A stretch of DNA of 64,000 bases from Exiguobacterium sp. TNDT2 (GCF_003331145.1 NZ_QLVE01000001.1:62001-126000); one strand, 5' to 3'; positions 15,587 through 26,964 are shown, counted from the first letter of the stretch. Notes: a model not told the origin generated them from the letters alone. Numbers and translations are program-made.

Positions 15587-17215
15587 ATGAAACAACTCAT
15601 CTCGTTTGATTTTTGGCAAAAACTCGGTAAGGCCTTAATGGTCGTCATCGCCGTCATGCCAGCTGCAGGTCTCATGATCTCGATCGGTAAATTGATTGGC
15701 ATGTCCGCCGGAGACGTCAGCATCTTGCTCACGACGGCTCGTATTATCGAAGACCTCGGTTGGGGAATCATCGTCAACTTACACATTTTGTTCGCAGTCG
15801 CCATCGGTGGCTCGTGGGCGAAAGACAAAGCCGGCGGTGCCTTCGCTGCACTCATCGCCTTCATTTTAATCAACCGTGTCACAGGCGCCATCTTCGGCGT
15901 CAACGGGGCGATGCTCCAAGACCCGAAAGCGACAGTCCAGTCACTCTTTGGAGCTGACCTCGTCGTCGCTGACTACTTCACATCTGTACTCGGTTCACCT
16001 GCCCTTAACATGGGCGTGTTCGTCGGCATTATCGCCGGTTTCCTTGGTGGTGCGCTCTACAACCGTTTCTATAACTTTAACAAATTGCCGAACGCCCTCT
16101 CGTTCTTCAACGGGAAGCGCTTCGTCCCATTCGTCGTCATCCTCGGTTCGGTCGTTGCCGCGATTGCCTTGTCAATCATTTGGCCGACGATTCAAGGTGC
16201 GCTCAACAGCTTCGGTGAATGGATTGCCACGTCACGCGACACGGCACCCGTTCTCGCGCCATTCATTTACGGTGCGCTCGAGCGCCTTCTCTTGCCGTTC
16301 GGCCTTCACCACATGCTCACTGTGCCGATGAACTACACGGAGCTCGGTGGCACGTACACGATTTTGACAGGGGCGACAGCCGGTTCGGTCGTTGCGGGTC
16401 AAGATCCGCTCTGGTTGGCTTGGGTAACGGACCTCGTTAACCTTCGTGCCGCTGGTGATACGGCTGCTTACAATGCATTGCTTGCTGACGTCGTACCGGC
16501 CCGTTTCAAAGTCGGCCAAGTTATCTTGTCATTCGCCGCCTTGATCGGTGCCGCTTACGCGATGTACCGCAACGTCGACGAAGACAAGAAAGCGCAATAC
16601 AAACCGATGTTCTTGTCGGCTGGTCTTGCCGTCTTCTTGACAGGTGTCACAGAACCAATCGAGTTCATGTTCATGTTCGTCGCGCCAGTCCTTTACGTCG
16701 TCTACGCGCTCATGGCCGGTGCCGCCTTCGCTTTAGCCGATGTGATCGACCTACGTGTTCACGCGTTCGGTGCGATTGAATTGCTTACACGGATCCCGAT
16801 GATCGTCAAAGCGGGACTCTTGCAAGACTTGATTAACTTCTTCCTCGTCTCGGCCGCTTTCTTCTTCTTGAACTTCGGTGTGTTCAACTTCTTCATCAAG
16901 AAGATGAACTTGCCGACGCCTGGCCGTAACGGGAACTACATGGAAGAAACAACAGAGAAGTCGACCGTGACCGGCAACGAGCAAGTCATGGGGATTATCG
17001 CTCTACTCGGTGGGAAAGAGAACATCGAGGACGTCGATGCCTGCATGACGCGTCTCCGTGTCACAGTCAAAGACATGTCGCTCGTCTCAGAAGAGAGCGA
17101 ATGGAAAAAGAACGGCGCCATGGGTCTCATCTTGAAAGACCGCGGTGTCCAAGCAATCTACGGCCCGAAAGCCGACGTATTGAAGTCAGATATTCAAGAC
17201 GTCATCGGTGCATAA
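15587..17215 (+). CDS. PTS permease EIICB, glucose/maltose family (MalT-like)
   Basis: A 542-residue sugar phosphotransferase permease. The EIIC membrane domain spans about 1-430 (GKALMVVIAVMPAAGLMISI at the start; PFIYGALERLLLPFGLHHML and LTGVTEPIEFMFMFVAPVLY are family signatures). After a PTPGRN linker the EIIB domain spans about 458-542, with the phosphorylated Cys486 in DACMTRLRVTV. No EIIA domain is fused, so an EIIA-Glc from elsewhere must supply phosphate. The next gene looks like a maltose-6'-phosphate phosphatase, which points to maltose; glucose cannot be excluded. Start ATG 15587 follows AGGAAGG. Confidence 0.88.
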   Translation: MKQLISFDFWQKLGKALMVVIAVMPAAGLMISIGKLIGMSAGDVSILLTTARIIEDLGWGIIVNLHILFAVAIGGSWAKDKAGGAFAALIAFILINRVTGAIFGVNGAMLQDPKATVQSLFGADLVVADYFTSVLGSPALNMGVFVGIIAGFLGGALYNRFYNFNKLPNALSFFNGKRFVPFVVILGSVVAAIALSIIWPTIQGALNSFGEWIATSRDTAPVLAPFIYGALERLLLPFGLHHMLTVPMNYTELGGTYTILTGATAGSVVAGQDPLWLAWVTDLVNLRAAGDTAAYNALLADVVPARFKVGQVILSFAALIGAAYAMYRNVDEDKKAQYKPMFLSAGLAVFLTGVTEPIEFMFMFVAPVLYVVYALMAGAAFALADVIDLRVHAFGAIELLTRIPMIVKAGLLQDLINFFLVSAAFFFLNFGVFNFFIKKMNLPTPGRNGNYMEETTEKSTVTGNEQVMGIIALLGGKENIEDVDACMTRLRVTVKDMSLVSEESEWKKNGAMGLILKDRGVQAIYGPKADVLKSDIQDVIGA

Positions 17216-17218
17216 TCA

Positions 17219-17252
17219 ACAGGCCAGCTCGTACGAGTTGGCCTGTTTTTTT
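17219..17252 (+). terminator. Terminator or attenuator between the PTS gene and the phosphatase
   Basis: ACAGGCCAGCTCG / CGAGTTGGCCTGT (13 bp, one G-U pair) followed by T7. The downstream gene must rely on read-through or its own promoter. Confidence 0.85.
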
Positions 17253-17268
17253 CTAAAGGAGGACTATC

Positions 17269-18060
17269 GTGAATATTTTAACGCTGAACTGTCACGCCTG
17301 GTTAGAGGACCGCCAACAAGAGAAAATCGACTCGATCGTCGAACGGATCGCGAGCGAGGAATACGACATCATCGCACTCCAAGAAGTGAATCAACATAAA
17401 GAAGCCCCGCTCATCGACGGTTTGATTCGAGAGAACAACTTCGCCCATGTGCTCGTCGAGCGTTTGAAAGAGCAAGGCGTCGATTATTACATGACGTGGG
17501 ACTTCGCCCATTACGGCTATGACATCTACGAGGAAGGCGTCGCAATTTTGTCGCGCACCCCGTTCATGTCGACCGAGTCGTTCTTCGTCTCCCAAACGAC
17601 CGACCCGAACAATTATAAGTCTCGAAAAATCGTCAAGGCGGTCGTGGATGGCATGGATGCGCCGACGGCGATTTACTCTTGTCACCTCGGCTGGTGGCAT
17701 GATGCCGACGAACCGGTCCGCCATCAGCTCGATGAACTGTTGCGCCGCGTCGAGGAAGACGACCGCGCCTTGTTGCTCGGTGACTTCAACAACGATGCGT
17801 TCATCCGCGGGGAAGGTTACGACTATTTGATCGAGCACGGTCTCCAAGACTTGTTCCACTTGGCGACCGAGCGTGAAGGCGATGCGACCGTTCAAGGTAA
17901 GATTGCCGGTTGGGACGAGAACAAGCAGGCGCTTCGCATCGACTTGATGCTGACGAACGCCCCGATTCACGTCTCACGCCACGCCGTCGTCTTTGACGGT
18001 GAGAACGGTCCGATCGTCTCGGATCATGCGGGTGTCGAGGCGACGGCGTTCTGGCGCTAA
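17269..18060 (+). CDS. mapP: Endonuclease/exonuclease/phosphatase family protein, likely maltose-6'-phosphate phosphatase
   Basis: A 263-residue metal-dependent EEP-fold enzyme. Motifs: LTLNCHAW at the N-terminus, IIALQEVNQ (metal-binding Glu39), YSCHLGWWHD, LLGDFNND and the final SDHAGVEA with the catalytic Asp-His. In Enterococcus the EEP protein MapP dephosphorylates intracellular maltose 6'-phosphate made by the PTS permease MalT, and the genes are adjacent. The same pairing here supports that role, with a nuclease as the fallback reading. There is no signal peptide. GTG 17269 follows AAAGGAGGA. Confidence 0.75.
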   Translation: MNILTLNCHAWLEDRQQEKIDSIVERIASEEYDIIALQEVNQHKEAPLIDGLIRENNFAHVLVERLKEQGVDYYMTWDFAHYGYDIYEEGVAILSRTPFMSTESFFVSQTTDPNNYKSRKIVKAVVDGMDAPTAIYSCHLGWWHDADEPVRHQLDELLRRVEEDDRALLLGDFNNDAFIRGEGYDYLIEHGLQDLFHLATEREGDATVQGKIAGWDENKQALRIDLMLTNAPIHVSRHAVVFDGENGPIVSDHAGVEATAFWR

Positions 18061-18065
18061 TTTAG

Positions 18066-18100
18066 CCCTTTTCTTTCACAATGTGAGAGAAAAGGGTTTT
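18066..18100 (+). terminator. Terminator of the PTS-phosphatase unit
   Basis: CCCTTTTCT...TCAC-AAT-GTGA..AGAAAAGGG with one unpaired position, followed by TTTTGCTTTT. Confidence 0.75.
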
Positions 18101-18174
18101 GCTTTTGGCGAAAATTCGGTATGGTTGGAAACGACTGATGTCTAACAACCTTGAACGAAAGAAGTGATTTTATT

Positions 18175-19356
18175 TTGAGGACTACCCCATCGCTCAGTCG
18201 GACCGACTGGACGCTTATTTTATCACTCGCCTTGCTCACGTTCGTGCTCGGGACGAGTGAATTTGTCATCGTCGGCATTTTGCCCGATATCGCCGACGGT
18301 CTGTCGATTTCGATTGCCACGGCCGGAACGCTCGTATCGGCGTTCGCCATCACGTTCGCCATCGGCACCCCGCTGACGATGTCGTTGACGAGCCATTTGC
18401 CGAAACGAAAACTGATGCTCACGCTCACCGCTGCGTTCATCGTCTTCAATTTGTTCAGCAGTCTCGCCCCGACGTACGGAATATTGCTCGCGCTCCGGAT
18501 GATGACCGCTGTCGTGACCGGCGTGCTCATCTCGCTCGCCATGCTCGTCGCCAGTGAATCGGTGCCGACCGGGAAGCGCGGCATCGCTGTCTCATTCATC
18601 TTCGGCGGTTTCACGATGGCGAACGTATTTGGCGTCCCGCTCGGTACATTCATCGGTCAACGCGCAGGGTGGGAAACGACATTCCTGTTGACGACCGCCT
18701 TAGGTGTCATCGCTTTCTTCGCCGTCTACCGCGTCGTGCCGAGTCACTTGACGAGCGTCAAGACGTCGATTGCCGATCAGTTGCGCCTATTGACGAACCC
18801 GCGGATTTTAATCGCGTTCTTCATCCCGGCGTTCGGCTTCGGCGCGACGTACGTCGTCTATACGTACCTCGTCCCGATTTTGAAAGATGTGCTCGGCGTC
18901 CCTGTCGCTTGGGTCAGCCCGATCCTATTCGCTTACGGGTTCATCTCCATCTTCAGCAACATGGCGGCCGGGAAAATCGCCAGCCATAATCCGATCGGAC
19001 GGCTCCGGTTCGTCTTTCTCGTCCAAGCGCTCGTCTTGGCGGCCTTGTATGTGACGACGTCGAACATGACGCTCGGTCTCATCAATATTGCGCTCATGTC
19101 GTTCATGGCAATTCTGCTGACGACATCGACGCAAATCTATTTGATCGACTTGGCCGAGAAGTTCAATCCGGATGCCAAAGGCCTAGCCTCATCGCTCATG
19201 CCGGTCGCGAGCAACGTCGGAATCGGAATGGGCTCGGCGCTCGGTGGTCTTGTCTACGCCAACGCACCCGTCATGACGCTCGCCCTCGTCGGCGGTACCG
19301 TCGCGCTCGTGACAGCCTTGCTGACCGCGGTCAGCCATCAGCTCGATCAACGTTAA
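18175..19356 (+). CDS. MFS transporter (AraJ/YdhP-like efflux)
   Basis: A 393-residue 12-span major facilitator of the drug:H+ antiporter type. TSEFVIVGILPDIA in the first span and the loop SLTSHLPKRKLML between spans 2 and 3 are typical. SLMPVASNVGIGMGSALGG lies near the end. Relatives export sugars or drugs; the substrate is unknown. TTG 18175 is preferred because AAGAAGTGAT is correctly spaced; the upstream TTG 18151 has no site. Monocistronic, ended by the terminator at 19355. Confidence 0.85.
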   Translation: MRTTPSLSRTDWTLILSLALLTFVLGTSEFVIVGILPDIADGLSISIATAGTLVSAFAITFAIGTPLTMSLTSHLPKRKLMLTLTAAFIVFNLFSSLAPTYGILLALRMMTAVVTGVLISLAMLVASESVPTGKRGIAVSFIFGGFTMANVFGVPLGTFIGQRAGWETTFLLTTALGVIAFFAVYRVVPSHLTSVKTSIADQLRLLTNPRILIAFFIPAFGFGATYVVYTYLVPILKDVLGVPVAWVSPILFAYGFISIFSNMAAGKIASHNPIGRLRFVFLVQALVLAALYVTTSNMTLGLINIALMSFMAILLTTSTQIYLIDLAEKFNPDAKGLASSLMPVASNVGIGMGSALGGLVYANAPVMTLALVGGTVALVTALLTAVSHQLDQR

Positions 19357-19393
19357 AACAGCGTGCCCCATTGATGTGGGCACGCTGTTTTTT
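19355..19393. terminator. Bidirectional terminator
   Basis: AAAACAGCGTGCCC and GGGCACGCTGTTTT (14 bp) between convergent genes. Confidence 0.9.
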
Positions 19394-20096
19394 AGAGCCA
19401 ATCGATAATTTGGTCGATTATCTCGTCGAGTTGCTCTTTGGTGCTGAGCGGGCTGTCATTATCCCCGTTCTGCGGCCCGTACATCCCAAAGTTGGCATGG
19501 TTGCCGTCCTTGATTTGATGGAAGACGGCGTCATCCGGGACGTTGTCACGGCTCGCCTCGATATCAGCCGGTGTGGCCAGACCGTCGATCTCCCCAGAGA
19601 CGGACAAGACACGCAGTTTGCTATCCGCCATTGTACTGATCGGATACGAGGCGAGGAAAATGACCCCCTCGACTTGCTCTTCATGCTCAAGCGCGTAACC
19701 GGACGCCGCCGAGCCACCGAGTGAATGCCCCCCGACGACCCAACGTTCGATATCCGGGTGGGCGGCGATGATATCTTCTGCTGCATCGATATCGGCTATC
19801 CCTAGATTCAAACGCACCGATGGGATGGCAACGAAGACACCTTCCTCTGCCAGTCTGGTGCCATAGTAAGCGTACGCCTCTTTCTCGACTTTCGCCCCCG
19901 GATACAGGATGACACCAACCTTGCTGTCCGTTTGCCCGAACTCGAGCCGATTGTCCACTGCCGTCGCCTCAGCCGCGTAACCGAGCGCCTCTTCCGTCGC
20001 TCCATACGTTAGTTGCGTCCATACGAGGAAGCCGATGATGGCGACCAAAATGACTCCTAATAGGCCAAGGCCAATCCACTTCAGTTTTTTCTTCAT
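19392..20096 (-). CDS. Membrane-anchored alpha/beta hydrolase
   Basis: A 234-residue hydrolase with an N-terminal signal anchor (about 7-27, following MKKKLK) and an extracellular catalytic domain. The nucleophile elbow is VGGHSLGGSAAS (Ser near residue 124). The likely acid is in GEIDGLATP and the catalytic His in DGNHANFG. Family members act on esters or similar bonds; the substrate is unknown. It stands alone and divergent from the NCS2 permease. Confidence 0.84.
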   Translation of the reverse strand: MKKKLKWIGLGLLGVILVAIIGFLVWTQLTYGATEEALGYAAEATAVDNRLEFGQTDSKVGVILYPGAKVEKEAYAYYGTRLAEEGVFVAIPSVRLNLGIADIDAAEDIIAAHPDIERWVVGGHSLGGSAASGYALEHEEQVEGVIFLASYPISTMADSKLRVLSVSGEIDGLATPADIEASRDNVPDDAVFHQIKDGNHANFGMYGPQNGDNDSPLSTKEQLDEIIDQIIDWL

Positions 20097-20171
20097 TATA
20101 TACCTCCATTTGCATCCACTTCCCCGTCACGGTACACTAGTAGTAAAAAAGGGAAATATCAGGGGGACACC

Positions 20172-21437
20172 ATGACGAAAAATTCTGTAACCACGACGAT
20201 TCAGTGGTTTATTTTTATTTTAGCTACAAACATTGTACCACCGCTCTCGATTGCCGCCTTATTCGAACTGTCGCCGGCCGAGACGATGACGTTCATCTCA
20301 CGCTCACTGTTCGTCTTTGCACTGTTCAGCATCATCCAGACACTGCTCGGACACCGCCTGCCCATTTTAGAAGGACCGGCGGGGATTTGGTGGGGCGTGT
20401 TCACACTTTATGCATCCATCGGTCCAGCGCTTTATGGAAGCGGACAAGAGACGCTGCAAGCGCTAGGTTTCATGTTGTTCTTAAGTGGTGTGCTCGGTGT
20501 GGTCATGACTATCACCGGCCTGTTGCGACGGATGCTGTCGCTGTTCACCCCACAAGTGCTCGGCGTCTATATGATTCTGCTCGTCCTGCAACTGTCGGGC
20601 GCGGTCATTAAAGGTGGCTTTGGCGTGACCGAGGACGGCATTAACATCGTTCAAGCCGTCGCGACGGCCGGTCTCGTCTTATTCGCGCTCACGCTCGAGC
20701 GCAGCCGGTTCAAGCAGTATGGCCTCGTCATGACGCTCATCGCCGGATTTTGGTTGTTCAACTTGCTCGGACTCGGCAACCCGATTGTCCGTTCCGAGTC
20801 ATTCTTCCTCGTGCCTGAACTTTTCCCGTTCGGAACGTGGGTGTGGGACTGGAACTTGCTCCCGACTGCTTTCGTCATTACACTTCTGCTCATGACGAAC
20901 GTCCTTGCTAACATCAAATTGATTGAGCGTATCGTCAGCTCGCGTGAGAAACGTCAAATCGAAGGGAACGTCCCGGCGTCCGGTGTCGTCAGTGGGATCA
21001 GTCAAATGGTGGCGGGCTTGTTCGGCACACCGGGTCCAGTCGCCATCTCCGGAACGGCTGGTTTCTTATCTTCGACCGAAAGTGTGCATCGCACGCCGCA
21101 CCTCGTCGCTCATACGCTCATGATGGTGCTCGCCCTCGTCGGTCCGTTCGTCTCGCTGATCGCGAGCATCCCAGCCGCTGTCGGATACGCCATCGTCACC
21201 CCGCTCATCGCGACGATGATTATCATCGGAATCAACGAGGCGGCATTCGAATTGAACCAAAAGACGGCCTCGCTCACCGTCGGTCTCCCGCTCGTCATTG
21301 GGGCCGGGGCGATGTTGCTCCCACCTGGGGCGATGAACGATTTGCCGCCGCTCTTGGCGACCGTATTCTCGAACGGACTCGTCCTCGGAACGATCGTCGC
21401 TTTGACGACGGCCATTCTCAGCCGCATCAAAGACTAA
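20172..21437 (+). CDS. NCS2 family purine/pyrimidine permease
   Basis: A 421-residue membrane transporter of the nucleobase:cation symporter-2 family. Family elements are ATNIVPPLSIAALFELSP in the first span, EGPAGIWWGVFTLYAS (the substrate-site helix pair) near residue 65 and TPGPVAISGTAGFLSS near 282. It is divergent from the PbuX and PbuG types in this window and closer to the uracil/xanthine-like subgroup. The exact base is unknown. ATG 20172 follows AGGGGGA. Confidence 0.85.
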   Translation: MTKNSVTTTIQWFIFILATNIVPPLSIAALFELSPAETMTFISRSLFVFALFSIIQTLLGHRLPILEGPAGIWWGVFTLYASIGPALYGSGQETLQALGFMLFLSGVLGVVMTITGLLRRMLSLFTPQVLGVYMILLVLQLSGAVIKGGFGVTEDGINIVQAVATAGLVLFALTLERSRFKQYGLVMTLIAGFWLFNLLGLGNPIVRSESFFLVPELFPFGTWVWDWNLLPTAFVITLLLMTNVLANIKLIERIVSSREKRQIEGNVPASGVVSGISQMVAGLFGTPGPVAISGTAGFLSSTESVHRTPHLVAHTLMMVLALVGPFVSLIASIPAAVGYAIVTPLIATMIIIGINEAAFELNQKTASLTVGLPLVIGAGAMLLPPGAMNDLPPLLATVFSNGLVLGTIVALTTAILSRIKD

Positions 21438-21468
21438 AAAAACTGACCTCGAGAGGTCAGTTTTTTTC
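21438..21468. terminator. Bidirectional terminator
   Basis: AAAACTGACCT, loop CGAG, AGGTCAGTTTTTTT. It overlaps the end of the convergent RDD-like gene. Confidence 0.88.
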
Positions 21469-21849
21469 GGTTACGTGCATATGGAACGCAGCATCGTGCG
21501 GCAAGACGGCACCATCTTCGGACTCGAAGTGTGCGCGGTCCTTGACGTAGGCGGCAATCGAAATCGTGTCGCGGTGAAGCGCACGTTTAAACGCTTGCTC
21601 GGCCGTGACCGGGGTCCCGTCGTCATTCTTCAACTCGAGTCCCATCAGCTTATAGCCGAGCGTCTGTCCGCCGCGGCGCATCTGACAGGCCTCGAGCGCG
21701 TAAGCGACGAGTGTCGGCGTGATGACGGCATGGACGAATTCGCTCTTCACTTTCTTGCGGACGAGCTGTTCGACACCAAAACTGAGCAATCCGGCAATGA
21801 CGCCATCAATCAAGACGGCTTTGGTCCGTTTCTTCGTCAATGGTTTCAT
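21457..21849 (-). CDS. RDD-like family membrane protein
   Basis: A 130-residue protein related to the RDD family: DGVIAGLLSFGVEQLVRK with the Arg/Asp start element reduced, then GGQTLGYKLMGLELKNDDG, the usual RDD 'GxTLGKxLxGL' motif. One or two weak membrane segments. RDD proteins are linked to ion exchange or membrane stress, but the function here is unknown. Its ATG overlaps the stop of the upstream oxidoreductase (ATGA), so the two are coupled. Confidence 0.7.
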   Translation of the reverse strand: MKPLTKKRTKAVLIDGVIAGLLSFGVEQLVRKKVKSEFVHAVITPTLVAYALEACQMRRGGQTLGYKLMGLELKNDDGTPVTAEQAFKRALHRDTISIAAYVKDRAHFESEDGAVLPHDAAFHMHVTEKN

Positions 21850-22493
21850 CGGCTCATCCTCTGCATCATACCAGACGTCAACACTTCGATGCCCTGTCCT
21901 TCTTCCGCGGCCATAATCAAGGCACGCGCCACATGGAGCGCTTGAATCGGTGCGGCGTCTGGGAGTTTGTCGAGCAACAACGGTTGGAACGGACGGCTGA
22001 CAACCTCGGCCGCTTTCTCACCGAGACGGAACTCATCCCGCTCCCCAAGCAAGAGCGACGGACGGGCGATAATCAAGTGTTCGAAACCGAACACTTTGAG
22101 TCCGTTCTCGAGCTCACCTTTCACGCGGTTGTAGAAGAACGGTGACCGAAGTGACGCGCCTTGTGCCGAGACGACGGCATAACGTGTCGCCCCGTGTTGC
22201 TTCGCGACGCGTGCCACTTCGAGCGGCAAGTCGAGATCGACATGTTTGAACGCTTGACGTGAGCCGGCGACGGCAATCGTCGTCCCGAGTGCACAGTAGA
22301 CGTCATCGATGTGCGGCAACGCCTCGTCCATTCCTTCAAACCCGACGACTTCATGCAGTTTTGGATGACTCCAACGCTTTGAACGTCGGACGATAATCCA
22401 GACTTGATCATATCGTTCTTGTTCGAGCAGCTGCTCGACGAGTTCGCGCCCAATCAAACCGGTGGCGCCAACGACAAGTGCAGTTTTCCCCAT
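21846..22493 (-). CDS. NAD(P)-binding oxidoreductase (YraR/HTATIP2-like SDR)
   Basis: A 215-residue atypical short-chain dehydrogenase. The nucleotide-binding loop is VVGATGLIGRELV at residues 7-19, followed by DDVYCALGTT and YNRVKGELENGL, whose Tyr-x-x-x-Lys is the catalytic pair. No membrane segment. ATG 22493 follows AGGAGGAA. It precedes and overlaps the RDD-like gene. The substrate is unknown. Confidence 0.84.
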   Translation of the reverse strand: MGKTALVVGATGLIGRELVEQLLEQERYDQVWIIVRRSKRWSHPKLHEVVGFEGMDEALPHIDDVYCALGTTIAVAGSRQAFKHVDLDLPLEVARVAKQHGATRYAVVSAQGASLRSPFFYNRVKGELENGLKVFGFEHLIIARPSLLLGERDEFRLGEKAAEVVSRPFQPLLLDKLPDAAPIQALHVARALIMAAEEGQGIEVLTSGMMQRMSR

Positions 22494-22527
22494 GCTTGTT
22501 CCTCCTAGATCCGTAGTTCCTTTCAGT

Positions 22528-24470
<1,943 letters not shown>

Positions 24471-24500
24471 GGAAACAAAACGAATGCACACGACAAGCGT

Positions 24501-24571
24501 CACCCGTAGTCGAACCATTTACGGTGGTTCGGTAGAGACTTGTGAGCCATATTCTCACGGATATACGAGTG
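24501..24571 (-). ncRNA. Guanine riboswitch aptamer
   Basis: The minus strand reads CACTCGTATATCC...GTCTCTACCGAACC...GACTACGGGTG, matching the purine aptamer: P1 CACTCGTA / TACGGGTG, conserved ATATGG and TCTACC joining segments, kissing loops. The specificity base in GACTACG is C, which pairs with guanine (U would mean adenine). It should shut off xpt-pbuX when guanine or hypoxanthine is plentiful. Confidence 0.95.
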
Positions 24572-24720
24572 CGAATCTTTTTAGTTATATAAGATAAGGC
24601 TTATTGTAGACGAGATTTTAGAAATTGCAACCCGTTTCTGAAAAGACGGCTAAAAGTTCGATTTTTCTGAAACTGCTGTATACTAAAGATACTGGAAAAA
24701 CGAGAGGAGCCACATCCATT

Positions 24721-25329
24721 ATGAAGCTATTCGTTTTAGGTGCCACCGGTCGGACCGGTCATCAGTTTGTCGACCAGGCCATCGAGCATGGCCACCATGT
24801 GACCGCCTTCGTACGGGAACAGAAAAAATTGATTCCGACCCCGCAACTTGAAATCATCGAAGGCGACGTCACAGACAGCGCCGCACTGACGGACGCACTC
24901 GCCGGTCATGATGCCGTCATCAGCTGTCTCGGAACCGACTTGAGCGATTCGGACTTCTTGGCCCGCGTCACCGATGCGCTCGTCCCGGCACTGAAAGCAA
25001 ACGCCATCAATCGGGTCGTCTATCTCGCGTCGGCCGGAATCGACAAAGAGATTCCAGGCATCGCCGGCACGGTCGTCACGTTCATGCTTCGGAAACCGCT
25101 CCGTGACCACCGGGCCGCGGTCGATTTATGGCGCAACTCGTCGTTCGATTACACGATTGTGCGACCGATGCAATTGACGGACGGTCCCCGGACTTCAACG
25201 TATCGCACCTCCGTCGACAGCATTCCAGACAACGGGAAACAGATTTCACGGGCTGATGTCGCCCAGTTCATGCTGAACGCCGTTGAAGACCAACTCTTTA
25301 TCCGCCAATCGGTCGGACTAGCGTACTAA
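24721..25329 (+). CDS. NAD(P)-binding SDR family protein
   Basis: A 202-residue atypical SDR of the flavin/biliverdin-reductase-like group. The dinucleotide loop FVLGATGRTGHQFVD is at residues 4-18, then EGDVTD near 44 and AVISCLGTD near 60. YTIVRPMQLTDGP near 144 is the usual substrate-cleft segment. It is probably a reductase for a small quinone, flavin or sugar nucleotide, not defined. ATG 24721 follows AGAGGAG. Another NAD(P)-binding gene (21846) is only distantly similar. Confidence 0.83.
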   Translation: MKLFVLGATGRTGHQFVDQAIEHGHHVTAFVREQKKLIPTPQLEIIEGDVTDSAALTDALAGHDAVISCLGTDLSDSDFLARVTDALVPALKANAINRVVYLASAGIDKEIPGIAGTVVTFMLRKPLRDHRAAVDLWRNSSFDYTIVRPMQLTDGPRTSTYRTSVDSIPDNGKQISRADVAQFMLNAVEDQLFIRQSVGLAY

Positions 25330-25389
25330 TTTTTTTGAATCCATGCTACAATATCGGATAGTCAACTTTGAAGGGAACGAATAAGAAAT

Positions 25390-26943
25390 ATGAGTATATT
25401 AACGGTACAAAACTTGAGCCACGGTTTCGGTGACCGCGCCATTTTGAAAGACGTGTCTTTCCGTCTATTGAAAGGCGAACACATCGGTCTCATCGGAGCG
25501 AACGGTGAAGGAAAATCAACGTTCATGAACATCATCACACGCAAGCTCCAGCCGGACGAAGGGAAAATCGAATGGGCGAAAAACGTCCGTGTCGGTTACC
25601 TCGACCAGCACGCCGTCCTCGAGCGTGGAATGACGATCCGTGACGTGTTAAAGAGCGCATTCCAATACTTGATCGACACGGAGACACGAATCGGTGAGCT
25701 CTATATGGAAATGGGCGACGCGACACCTGAACAGATGGACGACATGCTCGCCGAAGTCGGCGAACTGCAGGAAATGCTCGATTCGAACGACTTCTATATC
25801 ATCGACGCGAAAGTCGAAGAAGTCGCACGCGGTCTCGGTATTTTAGATGTCGGACTCGACCGTGACGTCACGGATCTTTCAGGGGGTCAGCGGACGAAAG
25901 TATTGCTCGCGAAATTGCTTCTCGAGAAGCCGGACATCCTTCTCCTCGATGAGCCGACCAACTATTTGGACGAGGCCCACATCGAGTGGTTGAAGCGTTA
26001 TCTCCAAAACTACGACAACGCCTTCATCTTGATTTCGCACGATATTCCGTTCTTAAACAGCGTCATCAACTTGGTCTACCATATGGAGAACCAAGACTTG
26101 TCACGCTATGTCGGGGACTATGACAAGTTCATGGAAGTGTACGAGATGAAACGCTCGCAGCTTGAATCGGCTTATAAACGCCAGCAGGCTGAAATCGCCG
26201 ACTTGAAAGACTTCGTCGCCCGCAACAAGGCACGCGTCTCGACACGGAACATGGCGATGTCGCGCCAGAAGAAACTCGACAAGATGGACGTCATCGAATT
26301 GAGTGCGGAGCGCCCGAAACCAGAGTTCCGCTTCCTTCAGGCACGCACGTCAGGACGTCTCATCTTTGACGCCAAAGGTCTTGTCATCGGTTATGACGAG
26401 CCGCTCTCACGCCCGCTCGACCTCCAAATGGAGCGCGGTCAGAAAATCGCCCTCGTCGGTGCGAACGGAATCGGGAAAACGACGCTGTTGAAGAGTCTGC
26501 TCGGCATGATTAACCCGCTTGAAGGAACCGTCGAACGCGGTGAGTTTTTAGAGATCGGGTACTTCGAACAAGAAGCGGCCGTCAGCAACAACACGTGTAT
26601 CGAAGAAATTTGGAGTGAGTTCCCATCACTCAACCAGCAGCAAGTCCGCGCCATGCTCGCGAAATGCGGTCTCATGACGAAGCATATCGAGAGTAAAATC
26701 GCGGTCCTCAGTGGTGGAGAGAAAGCGAAGGTCCGTCTCTGTAAGCTCCAAAACAACGAATCGAACTTGCTCCTCCTCGATGAGCCGACGAACCACTTGG
26801 ATGTCGACGCGAAGGAAGAGTTGAAACGTGCGTTGAAAGAATATAAAGGCAGTATCCTACTCATCAGTCACGAACCAGAGTTCTATCAAGACATCGTCAC
26901 CGACGTCTGGAACTGTGAATCGTGGACGACAAAAGTATTCTAA
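25390..26943 (+). CDS. ABC-F family ATPase (YkpA/YbiT-like)
   Basis: A 517-residue soluble protein with two ABC domains and no membrane part, the ABC-F layout. Domain 1 (about 1-250): Walker A GANGEGKST, signature LSGGQRTK, Walker B ILLLDEPTNYLDE. Linker with charged helices (about 255-320). Domain 2: Walker A GANGIGKTT, signature LSGGEKAK, Walker B LLLLDEPTNHLD. ABC-F proteins act on the ribosome E site to relieve stalling or antibiotic block. This subtype is a housekeeping paralogue. The DUF418 gene follows by 21 bases. Confidence 0.92.
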   Translation: MSILTVQNLSHGFGDRAILKDVSFRLLKGEHIGLIGANGEGKSTFMNIITRKLQPDEGKIEWAKNVRVGYLDQHAVLERGMTIRDVLKSAFQYLIDTETRIGELYMEMGDATPEQMDDMLAEVGELQEMLDSNDFYIIDAKVEEVARGLGILDVGLDRDVTDLSGGQRTKVLLAKLLLEKPDILLLDEPTNYLDEAHIEWLKRYLQNYDNAFILISHDIPFLNSVINLVYHMENQDLSRYVGDYDKFMEVYEMKRSQLESAYKRQQAEIADLKDFVARNKARVSTRNMAMSRQKKLDKMDVIELSAERPKPEFRFLQARTSGRLIFDAKGLVIGYDEPLSRPLDLQMERGQKIALVGANGIGKTTLLKSLLGMINPLEGTVERGEFLEIGYFEQEAAVSNNTCIEEIWSEFPSLNQQQVRAMLAKCGLMTKHIESKIAVLSGGEKAKVRLCKLQNNESNLLLLDEPTNHLDVDAKEELKRALKEYKGSILLISHEPEFYQDIVTDVWNCESWTTKVF

Positions 26944-26964
26944 TCTTTGTAGAGGAAGTGGCGT

